A stretch of 6,516 nt of DNA from Bacteroidota bacterium (GCA_022560715.1 JADFSQ010000113.1:1-6516), one strand, 5' to 3'. Counted from the first letter of the stretch, positions 1 to 5,587 are shown. Notes: a model not told the origin generated them from the sequence alone. Translations and numbers: made by a program.

Positions 1-4
1 AGCG

Positions 5-119
5 TTTAGCGGGGAAACCTGCCTTTGCCGAAACGGCTACGAGCAGGCAGGTGTGTCTTTGACCGTGGTGCCTTTTTCTTTTGTTTCGTTTTCTTTGCGC
101 CACCGCTAAAGCTTTAGCG
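5..119. repeat. Palindromic, GC-richer intergenic repeat-like element
   Basis: This stretch is richer in G and C than the rest of the window and contains nested inverted repeats. An outer 8-bp pair (TTTAGCGG at 5-12, CCGCTAAA at 103-110) encloses a stem ACCTGCCT/AGGCAGGT (17-24 with 45-52), which itself encloses GCCG-AAA-CGGC (27-37). A perfect 16-bp palindrome, CGCTAAAGCTTTAGCG, occupies 104-119. No convincing gene is present; one + frame stays open from base 2 to the TAA at 107-109 but looks like repeat read-through. The design resembles dispersed intergenic repeats of flavobacterial genomes, but only one copy lies here, so the repeat status is inferred. It ends 26 bp before the start of the next gene. 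Confidence 0.5.
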
Positions 120-145
120 ACACGCGGGCTCAGGAATGAAAGAAA

Positions 146-706
146 TTGAATTATCCACCTCAACATCATCAAGACAACGTTAAACTTCACAAGATTGAAG
201 TGATCAAAACCTATCCTTTAGCTACGGTAATATCTGTAAAAGATAACAAACCATTTATTACACATTTACCAATAATATATCGCAAAGACGGAAAACTTAT
301 TGGACATATAGATAAGTACAATCCACAAGCTGAATTATTAAAAGATAACAACGATGTAACTCTTATTTTTTCCGGTCCTCAATGTTATATTTCGCCAAGT
401 ATTTATACCACAACGCAACTCCCAACCTGGAATTATATTAAAGTGCATCTTAAAGGAACTGTTAAGGCAATTGATAGTAATGAGGCTTTAAAAGAATCGT
501 TAATTAAAATGACCGAATTTTTAGAGCACCCAGAACACAACTATGTTTTAGAACCAGATAACCCAAGAATGAAAGGCTTGATAAATTATATTAAAATGTT
601 CGAGATTAACATAACCAATTGGGAAGGTAAATTTAAACTCTCGCAAGACAAAAAACCACGTGATATCGAAAATGCAAGAGCTGAATTAATTCGTGCAAAT
701 CAATAA
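146..706 (+). CDS. PaiB-family FMN-binding negative transcriptional regulator
   Basis: This 186-residue protein belongs to the PaiB family, flavin-reductase-like split-barrel proteins annotated as FMN-binding negative regulators after Bacillus PaiB, which represses sporulation and protease genes. Visible family motifs in order are PLATVIS (24-30), THLPIIY (39-45), LIGHIDKYNPQ (51-61; the family's GHxxxxNP), FSGPQCYISPSIY (75-87), PTWNY (93-97) and KFKLSQDK (162-169). The family is usually a little over 200 residues; this copy is somewhat short near the N-terminus, where the stretch between the PPxHH start and PLATVIS looks compressed. The start is TTG at 146: an in-frame TGA lies at 137-139, so no upstream ATG is possible, and the MNYPPQHH opening suits the family. 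The native promoter may have been displaced by the palindromic element just upstream. Family assignment is firm; the target genes and true DNA-binding role are unknown. Confidence 0.88.
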   Translation: MNYPPQHHQDNVKLHKIEVIKTYPLATVISVKDNKPFITHLPIIYRKDGKLIGHIDKYNPQAELLKDNNDVTLIFSGPQCYISPSIYTTTQLPTWNYIKVHLKGTVKAIDSNEALKESLIKMTEFLEHPEHNYVLEPDNPRMKGLINYIKMFEINITNWEGKFKLSQDKKPRDIENARAELIRANQ

Positions 707-737
707 AGTATTAAAGCGTTTTTGGAGATGGTGTTTT
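706..737 (+). repeat. 32-bp direct repeat, copy 1 (left flank of toxin-antitoxin module)
   Basis: Bases 706-737 match 1357-1388 at 30 of 32 positions, with differences only at the 12th base (C/G) and the 24th base (T/A). The repeat opens AAGTATTAAAG and closes GGTGTTTT. Copy 1 starts on the last base of the paiB stop codon and ends inside the TAA stop of the toxin gene, so it fills the whole 29-bp gap between the convergent genes. The two copies lie 651 bp apart and bracket the toxin-antitoxin operon exactly. Confidence 0.85.
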
Positions 738-1038
738 AAAATTGTTTCGGAATATCTTTACTTCCATGAAGTACTCTCACTATTCTAATATGGTTTTTTA
801 AAATTCTATAAAAAATAATATGTTCTTGCTCTGGTAAACTATAAAGTCCTGTTTTTATCTCATTTCGTGTCCTACCAATCTTTGGATTTATTACCAAGCT
901 TTCAAAAACCGTCTCTAAACTTAAAAGATATTTTATTGCTTGGTTAAAACTGTGTTCTCGTTCTGTATAATCAAAAATAGCATCAATATCTAAATCTGCT
1001 TCTTCAGACAACACATAGTGTTTAACATCATCTTGCAT
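736..1038 (-). CDS. RelE/ParE-family type II toxin
   Basis: This is a 100-residue RelE/ParE-superfamily toxin, the second gene of a toxin-antitoxin pair. ParE toxins poison DNA gyrase while RelE members cleave mRNA on the ribosome. The sequence looks more ParE-like: YVLSEEADLDIDAIFDYT (8-25), QAIKYLLSLE (33-42), INPKIGRTRNEI (50-61), then the C-terminal strand block EHIIFYRI (72-79) and HIRIVRVLHGSKD (83-95). Full family length, no frameshift. Its ATG (1036-1038) abuts the antitoxin stop (TAG, 1039-1041) with no gap, which is typical of translational coupling; an AG-rich stretch at the end of the antitoxin gene can serve as the ribosome binding site. Its stop codon lies in a 32-bp direct repeat. 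Family confidence is high; gyrase as the target is inferred from family only. Confidence 0.92.
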   Translation of the reverse strand: MQDDVKHYVLSEEADLDIDAIFDYTEREHSFNQAIKYLLSLETVFESLVINPKIGRTRNEIKTGLYSLPEQEHIIFYRILKNHIRIVRVLHGSKDIPKQF

Positions 1039-1272
1039 CTAACTTGCTTTTCTTTTTTGCTTGCTAATTATAATGTCTTTCACGGTTCTTTTGCTGGTTG
1101 CTCCAGACCAGCCTTTTTCTATTTCAGCTATTAAATTACTAATCACTTTATGCCTGTAAACTTCATGCAATCTTAAAGCATCGCGAACAAGTTCACTAGC
1201 ATTTTGAAAATCGCCAGATTTAATCTGGTTAGCAATATAGTCTTCCTGTTTTTTTGTTAAGCTAACATTCAT
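1039..1272 (-). CDS. ParD-family type II antitoxin
   Basis: This is the antitoxin partner of the adjacent ParE-like toxin, 77 residues from the ATG at 1270-1272. The N-terminus, MNVSLTKKQEDYIANQIKSG (1-20), followed by NASELVRDALRLHE (24-37), is the ParD/CopG-like ribbon-helix-helix domain that binds operator DNA and represses its own operon. The C-terminal part (about 40-77), rich in Lys and Arg, would wrap the toxin. A longer reading from a TTG at 1296 adds eight residues, but that codon falls inside the predicted -7 promoter box, and MNVSLT is the standard family start, so the ATG is preferred. It is the first gene of a two-gene operon with no gap to the toxin. Autoregulation by ParD or the ParD-ParE complex is the known family behaviour. 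Confidence 0.92.
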   Translation of the reverse strand: MNVSLTKKQEDYIANQIKSGDFQNASELVRDALRLHEVYRHKVISNLIAEIEKGWSGATSKRTVKDIIISKQKRKAS

Positions 1273-1293
1273 TGTTTCTTGTATTTTGTTATA

Positions 1294-1325
1294 CAAATAT
1301 AATATATATGTCTATATATGCCAAA
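1294..1325 (-). promoter_or_regulatory. Bacteroidota-type promoter of the parD-parE operon
   Basis: Reading the - strand, TTTGG (1325-1321, containing TTG) is followed after 20 nt by TATATTTG (1301-1294), a full match to the Bacteroidota -7 consensus TAnnTTTG with the expected spacing. The start site would fall around 1287, giving a leader of about 15 nt to the antitoxin ATG. A second TATATTTG lies just upstream (1329-1322) and overlaps the -33 element. Confidence 0.7.
1303..1320. promoter_or_regulatory. Candidate ParD operator: two 8-bp repeats spaced one helical turn
   Basis: TATATATG occurs at 1303-1310 and again at 1313-1320, exactly 10 bp apart, filling the spacer between the -33 and -7 elements of the toxin-antitoxin promoter. 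Ribbon-helix-helix repressors such as ParD commonly bind short tandem sites at about this spacing. The sequence is very AT-rich, so chance repetition is possible. Confidence 0.35.
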
Positions 1326-1356
1326 TATAGATATTGTTTATGTTATAAAACCAACT

Positions 1357-1388
1357 AAGTATTAAAGGGTTTTTGGAGAAGGTGTTTT
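1357..1388 (+). repeat. 32-bp direct repeat, copy 2 (right flank of toxin-antitoxin module)
   Basis: Second copy of the repeat at 706-737 in the same orientation, with two substitutions. It lies about 85 bp upstream of the antitoxin start and beyond its promoter, so the interval between the copies holds one complete expression unit and nothing else. Confidence 0.85.
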
Positions 1389-1633
1389 GATTTGACTTTG
1401 TAAGAAAAAACGGCTACTTTCGTTTATCGGACGATATAGTTTATTAAAACCGATTTCAATAAACTTTAATATAGCCCTTTATTTATAAGGCATAAGAAAG
1501 GTTTTACCAATTATTCTTGGCTATTAAACCCACAAATTGCACATTTGATTTTTGCCTACGCAAAGGCAAACACATATAGTTTTACTTCTTTCTGTTCATA
1601 AGCACAAGTCAAAAACACTTGCGCCATAGGGAT
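1389..1633. other. Gene-free stretch rich in hairpins
   Basis: No supportable gene lies here. It follows the second 32-bp repeat and runs to the end of the CDP-alcohol transferase gene. Besides the terminator-like structure at 1404-1476 it holds two clear inverted repeats: TTTGCCT/AGGCAAA (1551-1557 with 1564-1570, 6-nt loop) and GCxCAAGT/ACTTGxGC (1602-1609 with 1617-1624, one mismatch, 7-nt loop). The latter begins about 10 nt past the transferase stop on the - strand but lacks a trailing T-run, so it is a weak terminator candidate. Confidence 0.5.
1404..1476 (-). terminator. Structured terminator-like element downstream of the two-gene operon
   Basis: On the - strand an outer stem GGCTA/TAGCC (1476-1472 with 1416-1412) closes over an inner perfect 7-bp stem GTTTATT/AATAAAC (1464-1458 with 1445-1439), and the 3' side is followed by GTTTTTT (1411-1405). 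A short TCGT/ACGA pair can form a third helix in between. The T-run after a closing stem fits an intrinsic terminator for the CDP-alcohol transferase operon about 160 nt upstream. The branched shape is more elaborate than a simple terminator. Confidence 0.4.
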
Positions 1634-2281
1634 TTACTTTTTGTGGTCTATTATAACTTTAATAAGAGAATAGAGATAAGAAAAGATAAATCCAGCTGCA
1701 ATTGCAGGAGCAGTATATGGAATCAACCAAGCCAAAATAAGTGATACATTAACTAACGATATTGCTGTGACACTTCTGGTCATACTTCTAATCAAATAAG
1801 GCAGAGGGTAAGGTACAAACATAGTTATTGTGTTTGTTAGAAATATGATAATTAACGCCCAAGTTGGATCGAAACTAAATAAATCAGCTAATAGAAGTGC
1901 AAAAAAAATGTGACGAATAAGTTCATTAGTAGGTGAGCCTGCTGATTTTGTAAGAGCAGGGTCAAGCCTTGCTACTGATCGTATCAAAATTGCAGCAACA
2001 GCAATTAAACCTATAATACCACAAGCGATACCATAGTGTAATCCAATAAACATAACAAAAATGGTATGAGACACTGCATCACAAACATTGTCCATCCTAG
2101 CCCCAAATTCACTTTTGGCATTTAGTTTTATAGCAAGAATGCCATCAAGATCATCCATGATATTGTTGTAAATTATCAAAGGAATAATGTACAGGAAGCC
2201 ATTGTCTGAAAATAGTATTACCAAGGGTAGAACACCAAGGATTGAGACGATGTTTGGGATATTTTTATAGACTTTATTCAA
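1634..2281 (-). CDS. CDP-alcohol phosphatidyltransferase family membrane enzyme
   Basis: Enzymes of this family transfer a phospho-alcohol from a CDP-activated donor to an acceptor alcohol with release of CMP, using two metal ions held by conserved aspartates at the membrane. This 215-residue protein shows the signature at 43-68: D43-xx-D46-G47-xx-A50, then G60-xxx-D64-xxx-D68, so all four metal-binding Asp are present. The Arg normally following the Ala (DGxxAR) is Ile51. About six hydrophobic segments are visible (roughly 9-24, 27-42, 72-101, 125-136, 141-158, 170-212). The start is taken as TTG at 2281: a stop lies at 2300-2302, the next in-frame ATG (Met42) would delete the first helix and nearly reach the active site, and NKVYKNIPNIVSILG is a typical family N-terminus. 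It lies 13 nt after the nucleotidyltransferase stop, so the two are surely co-transcribed. The acceptor and head group are unknown. Confidence 0.88.
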   Translation of the reverse strand: MNKVYKNIPNIVSILGVLPLVILFSDNGFLYIIPLIIYNNIMDDLDGILAIKLNAKSEFGARMDNVCDAVSHTIFVMFIGLHYGIACGIIGLIAVAAILIRSVARLDPALTKSAGSPTNELIRHIFFALLLADLFSFDPTWALIIIFLTNTITMFVPYPLPYLIRSMTRSVTAISLVNVSLILAWLIPYTAPAIAAGFIFSYLYSLIKVIIDHKK

Positions 2282-2294
2282 AATATTATTTTCA

Positions 2295-3089
2295 CTATAC
2301 TACGGCTGATAATGGTTGTTTTGTATGTAACATAATCTTTTCACACTCGTGCAAATCTTCTATGGTATCTATTTCGTACCAGAAATCATTATCAAAGTAA
2401 ACACATTGAAAATTTAGACTACCATCTGCTACCATTTCTGAAAATACTGCCTCATAATAACTATTTACCTTACCTATCGAAATCCATGAGTCTAATCGGT
2501 TACTAATCTGTCTCCATGATTGTGGTGAAAAACTATAAATGTTAACTGTCTTAAAGTTGGTGTCATTTGTTGTGTAGCCATCAAGATTAAAAGCGGTTAC
2601 TATGCTAGGCAATCGTTTATCAGTAGTTATGGTTGTCCCATTCATCCAAGGCAATATATGAGAAACAGCAATTTTATTTGGTAAGAGCATTTCTTTCAGT
2701 AGAGAAGATTTAAAAATTAAATCACTTTCAATTAAGACGAACGATTCCTTAATTTTTTCTCTTGCCAACCATAGTGAGTAGATATTGTTTGTCGTTTTAT
2801 ATAATGGGCTTACAATATACTCAATTGTAATATTTTTGGATATATTTTCAAGATAATCTCTGATTTGTTGCTCAAATGGTCCAATAACAATAACTAAGCG
2901 TTTGAATTTGTAGTGATGAAGGGTTTCTATAAGACGTCCTAGAATTTCAATTTCATTAACTCTGGTCAAACATTTTGGGGCATTATTGGTTAAAGGGTTT
3001 AAGCGCCTCCCAGTACCTGCTGCAAGAACAAGTGCTGTAGTGATTTTTTCTGAGCGTTCAGAGTTATTCAAATTGTAAATTTCCTTCAT
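2295..3089 (-). CDS. Sugar-phosphate / phosphocholine-type nucleotidyltransferase (probable cytidylyltransferase)
   Basis: This 264-residue protein is an NTP-transferase of the LicC / inositol-1-phosphate cytidylyltransferase type: a phosphorylated (or phosphonylated) small alcohol plus NTP gives a nucleotide-activated product and pyrophosphate. The nucleotide-binding signature LAAGTGRRLNPLTNNAPKCL is at 22-41 (GxGxR and PK present). NNIYSLWLA (101-109) resembles the substrate loop of choline-phosphate cytidylyltransferases, ESD (121-123) supplies the metal-binding Asp, TVNIYSFS (181-188) and the C-terminal WYEIDTIEDL (237-246) carries the second acidic site. The first 17 residues precede the Rossmann-like core. 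It is the first gene of a two-gene unit with the CDP-alcohol transferase. The fusion of these two activities in archaeal di-myo-inositol phosphate synthesis, and PntC activation of 2-aminoethylphosphonate, argue for CTP as donor; the substrate remains undetermined. Confidence 0.88.
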   Translation of the reverse strand: MKEIYNLNNSERSEKITTALVLAAGTGRRLNPLTNNAPKCLTRVNEIEILGRLIETLHHYKFKRLVIVIGPFEQQIRDYLENISKNITIEYIVSPLYKTTNNIYSLWLAREKIKESFVLIESDLIFKSSLLKEMLLPNKIAVSHILPWMNGTTITTDKRLPSIVTAFNLDGYTTNDTNFKTVNIYSFSPQSWRQISNRLDSWISIGKVNSYYEAVFSEMVADGSLNFQCVYFDNDFWYEIDTIEDLHECEKIMLHTKQPLSAVV

Positions 3090-3108
3090 GTAAATATTAG
3101 TTTTAATT

Positions 3109-3116
3109 CAAAATTA
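3109..3116 (-). promoter_or_regulatory. Possible -7 box upstream of the nucleotidyltransferase
   Basis: TAATTTTG on the - strand matches TAnnTTTG completely and lies 20 nt before the ATG, leaving a leader of roughly 14 nt. No TTG stands at the usual 20-nt distance upstream, so the promoter is weakly supported. Confidence 0.35.
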
Positions 3117-3191
3117 ATTCATATAAGAAAAACCTTATACTTTTAGTCCCAGTAATTGGCTAGTGAGCTTAGAAAATCAACCGTAGAAGAC

Positions 3192-3224
3192 AGTACTAGT
3201 GCAAGCTAGTAGTCACTCTTTTTT
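3192..3224 (+). terminator. Hairpin followed by T-run, no obvious gene to terminate
   Basis: AGTACTAG (3192-3199) pairs with CTAGTAGT (3206-3213) with one mismatch across a 6-nt loop, followed after five bases by a run of six T (3219-3224). It reads as a + strand intrinsic terminator, yet no + strand gene lies upstream within 2 kb. On the - strand it would be a hairpin in the nucleotidyltransferase leader. Confidence 0.3.
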
Positions 3225-3374
3225 CAATATTCTTATGCAAGTATGAAACGAACTCTATTTATAATTCAGTGTTAGAATCAGTCAGTTCGTTAATTTTTTT
3301 CTGAGAAATATTGTCGCGAAGGTAGTGAAAAGTTTTAGAATAAAAAACATATAAATTTTTTATAGCTCCGTTGT

Positions 3375-3400
3375 TTTAAGTGTTCCAAAGGACACTTGAA
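3375..3400. other. Strong 11-bp hairpin in gene-free region
   Basis: Bases 3375-3386 pair with 3390-3400 (11 pairs, one G-T wobble, one bulged T at 3384, loop AAA). The core is AAGTGT-CC opposite GGACACTT. No T-run follows on either strand, so it is more likely an RNA structure or protein-binding site than a terminator. Confidence 0.45.
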
Positions 3401-3620
3401 ACTCTCACAATGGATCGAAGAGACTTAGTCTCGGTAAATTGAGCAGAAAAACAAAAAAATACAATTACCTGAAATGTCTTAATATTTACTCCATGTCCAC
3501 TATAAAATCAATGATGACAGAGCAAGTTTAAGAAATATAGCTAAATTTACATTTAATAAATTGTTCAATAAAAGAAATTGCATGTTGCATTTAAATCTGG
3601 ACATCAACCATCAAAACATT

Positions 3621-3649
3621 TGGGGAAGGACATTGCTTTCTAATCCCCA
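3621..3649 (-). terminator. Candidate mpl terminator
   Basis: On the - strand, TGGGGA (3649-3644) pairs with TCCCCA (3626-3621) across a 17-nt loop, about 30 nt past the mpl stop. The following AATGTTTTG is only weakly T-rich, so termination is possible but unproven. Confidence 0.3.
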
Positions 3650-3678
3650 CTCATCATAGCTATACGATAAACGAAACT

Positions 3679-5034
3679 TCAAAATACCAACTCTTTAACC
3701 TCCTCAAAATCCAAACCTCCATAATTGCCTGAACTCATTAACAGCAAAGCTTTATTGTTAAAATCTTGAGAAAATAAAAATTGTTTAAAGTCGTCTGGAT
3801 TGGTATAAATAATTAAATCATCTCGCTTAAAAGCAGTAGCAATTTGTTCTTGTGTAATTGCTTCTAACTTTTTAATTTCAACAGCATGAGGCGAATAAAA
3901 AACGACTGCTATATCAGCAGCATCCAAAGTGCCTTTATATTCTTTTAAAAACTCGGCGTTTAAACTGCTGTACGTGTGTAATTCCAAACAAGCAACAAGT
4001 GTTCGACTTTCGTATTGCTCTTTTACAGCATTTGTGGTTGCTTCTACCTTACTTGGCGAATGCGCAAAATCTTTAAATGCTACACTTGTATTACTTTCTG
4101 CAATTTTCTCTAAACGCTTACTTGCGCCTTTAAAAGTGGTTATGGCTTCGTAAAAATCGTCTTCGTCTATTCCCATGTGTTGGCAAATCCACTTTGCTCC
4201 TGCAAGATTGTTTAAATTGTGCTTTCCAAATACTTCTATTGGCAATAACCCTTCTGGAGTTTCTAAAAGTGTTTGTCCATTTTCAACTTTATATTCTGGT
4301 GTTTTATAAGCGAGTTTTCTTATGGCATTTTCGCTTGCTTCAACAATACGTTTCACTTCAACATCTTCTTCGTTATACGTAATGCTTCCTCCTTTTACAA
4401 TAGAATCTAAAAATATTTCAAACTGTTCAACATAGCCTTCATACGTAGGAAACACATTTATATGATCCCAGGCAATTCCGCTTAACAAGGCAATATTTGG
4501 TTTGTATAAATGAAACTTTGGCCGTCTGTCTATTGGCGAACTTAAATATTCGTCACCTTCTAACACCATAAAATCATTATCATCAGTCAATTTTACCATG
4601 ACATCAAAACCTTCTAATTGCGCGCCAACCATATAATCGACATCACGATTATGATAATGCATAACATGCAAAATCATTGAGGTAATGGTTGTTTTGCCAT
4701 GGCTTCCGCCAATAACAACACGTGTTTTATGTTTGGATTGCTCGTACAAAAACTCTGGATACGAATATATTTTAAGACCTAATTCTTGTGCTTTTAACAA
4801 TTCGGGATTATCTGCTTTGGCATGCATTCCTAAAACCAAAGCATCTAAATTTTTAGTGATTTTCTCTGGAAACCACCCAAACACTTCAGGTAATAATCCT
4901 TTAACATCCAAACGTGTTTTTGAAGGTTCAAAAATGGTGTCGTCACTTCCTGTAATTACATATCCTTTATTATGTAAGGCTAAAGCAAGATTATGCATTG
5001 CAGAGCCACCAATTGCAATAAAATGTACGTTCAT
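3679..5034 (-). CDS. Mpl: UDP-N-acetylmuramate:L-alanyl-gamma-D-glutamyl-meso-diaminopimelate ligase
   Basis: This cytoplasmic Mur ligase reattaches the recycled tripeptide L-Ala-D-Glu-meso-DAP to UDP-MurNAc, bypassing MurC, MurD and MurE in murein recycling. It is 451 residues, the usual length. Visible: N-terminal nucleotide-fold IAIGGSAM (6-13) and VITGSDD (26-32); P-loop GGSHGKTT (109-116); the metal/catalytic EGDEY (159-163); GKHNLNN (270-276); the C-terminal domain KRLE (307-310) and DFAHSP (322-327), and the Mpl-type end MSSGNYGG (433-440). These align position by position with E. coli Mpl (AGTHGKTT, EADEY, RRLE, DFAHHP, MSNGGFGG), which separates it from MurC. The start is ATG at 5032-5034 after an A-rich leader. 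It appears monocistronic, with 168 bp separating it from the divergent DoxX gene. The DFAHSP variant of the usual AHHP is probably lineage-specific. Confidence 0.95.
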   Translation of the reverse strand: MNVHFIAIGGSAMHNLALALHNKGYVITGSDDTIFEPSKTRLDVKGLLPEVFGWFPEKITKNLDALVLGMHAKADNPELLKAQELGLKIYSYPEFLYEQSKHKTRVVIGGSHGKTTITSMILHVMHYHNRDVDYMVGAQLEGFDVMVKLTDDNDFMVLEGDEYLSSPIDRRPKFHLYKPNIALLSGIAWDHINVFPTYEGYVEQFEIFLDSIVKGGSITYNEEDVEVKRIVEASENAIRKLAYKTPEYKVENGQTLLETPEGLLPIEVFGKHNLNNLAGAKWICQHMGIDEDDFYEAITTFKGASKRLEKIAESNTSVAFKDFAHSPSKVEATTNAVKEQYESRTLVACLELHTYSSLNAEFLKEYKGTLDAADIAVVFYSPHAVEIKKLEAITQEQIATAFKRDDLIIYTNPDDFKQFLFSQDFNNKALLLMSSGNYGGLDFEEVKELVF

Positions 5035-5140
5035 TTTTTTAGTTTGTAAATGGTAAATATAAGTATAGATTTACTAATTAAAGATGCTTCAAAATATTAA
5101 AAATCACAATTTATGCTAGTAAATAATCTGATTTCGGTAG

Positions 5141-5177
5141 CTTTAATTAAAGGTTTATTTTTAATTCCATACCTTTA
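5141..5177 (+). promoter_or_regulatory. Possible promoter/operator region of the DoxX gene
   Basis: A perfect 12-bp palindrome, CTTTAATTAAAG, lies at 5141-5152, and its right half TAATTAAAG also occurs at 5075-5083. TACCTTTA at 5170-5177 matches TAnnTTTG except for the last base and lies 25 nt before the ATG. No clear TTG element stands at the expected distance. The 168-bp gap between mpl and DoxX probably holds promoters for both. Confidence 0.3.
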
Positions 5178-5202
5178 AGTTCTAACTAATAAATAATTAA
5201 TT

Positions 5203-5577
5203 ATGAATTCAAAAGTTTTTATGGTCTTAAGAATTGTTCTTGGACTTATGTTACTTGTTTTTGGACTAAACAAGTTTTTTCATTTTTTACCAGATCCTGA
5301 AGGAATGTCAGCTGAAGCTGGCGCTTATTTTGGAGCATTAATGTCAACCAAAACTTTGACTCTTATAGCTATTGTTGAAGTTGTTGCTGGTTTAACTTTT
5401 TTACTCAATAAATGTGGTGCTTTAATGGCTATAATATTAATGAGTATATCTGTAAATGCTGTATTATTTCATGTTGCTCTGGATTCAGCAAATATCGCAC
5501 CTGCTCTTGTATTATTAGTTCTGAATATAGTTGTTCTTTATGGATATAAAGACAAGTACAAAGAATTAATGGCTTGA
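5203..5577 (+). CDS. DoxX-family small integral membrane protein
   Basis: This 124-residue protein has the DoxX-family layout of four transmembrane helices (roughly 5-26, 50-68, 72-93, 96-115) with both ends probably cytoplasmic. The first helix ends in the characteristic FGLNKFFHF (20-28), followed by a short extracytoplasmic loop rich in Gly, Glu and Ala (31-42). The second helix carries VEVVAGL (58-64), and the third ends at FHVALD (89-94). DoxX proteins are named after the quinol oxidase subunit of thermoacidophilic archaea; most bacterial members have no proven role, though some act in redox or thiol-stress complexes. The ATG at 5203 is the first in frame, with no Shine-Dalgarno sequence, as is common in Bacteroidota. 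It is a single-gene unit, divergent from mpl and followed by a strong terminator. Family confidence is high; function is open. Confidence 0.85.
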   Translation: MNSKVFMVLRIVLGLMLLVFGLNKFFHFLPDPEGMSAEAGAYFGALMSTKTLTLIAIVEVVAGLTFLLNKCGALMAIILMSISVNAVLFHVALDSANIAPALVLLVLNIVVLYGYKDKYKELMA

Positions 5578-5587
5578 ATAATATACT

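Larger units (their letters stand above)
3090..3678. other. 589-bp AT-rich region without a gene
   Basis: No open frame of convincing length or family resemblance is visible on either strand; the few ATG-started frames checked run only about 10-12 codons. It contains possible - strand promoter boxes for the nucleotidyltransferase (TAATTTTG at 3116-3109, and TACCTTCG at 3324-3317, one mismatch from TAnnTTTG), a 6-bp inverted repeat TATAAG/CTTATA (3122-3139) and several hairpins listed separately, including GAGAC-TTA-GTCTC at 3420-3432. It may be a long structured leader plus mpl's 3' region, or the remains of decayed genes. Confidence 0.5.

Noticed and set aside
2..109. + strand frame open from base 2 to a TAA at 107-109, as a partial upstream gene
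   Set aside because: It runs through nested palindromes, has no family resemblance, and similar repeat read-through frames are common artefacts.
1273..1296. Eight-residue N-terminal extension of the antitoxin from a TTG
   Set aside because: The TTG is part of the predicted -7 box, and the ParD family starts at MNVSLT.
3929..5056. Three + strand open frames (3929-4153, 4194-4382, 4685-5056)
   Set aside because: All lie antisense to mpl, whose - strand frame has full family motifs. Their translations are low-complexity and match no family.
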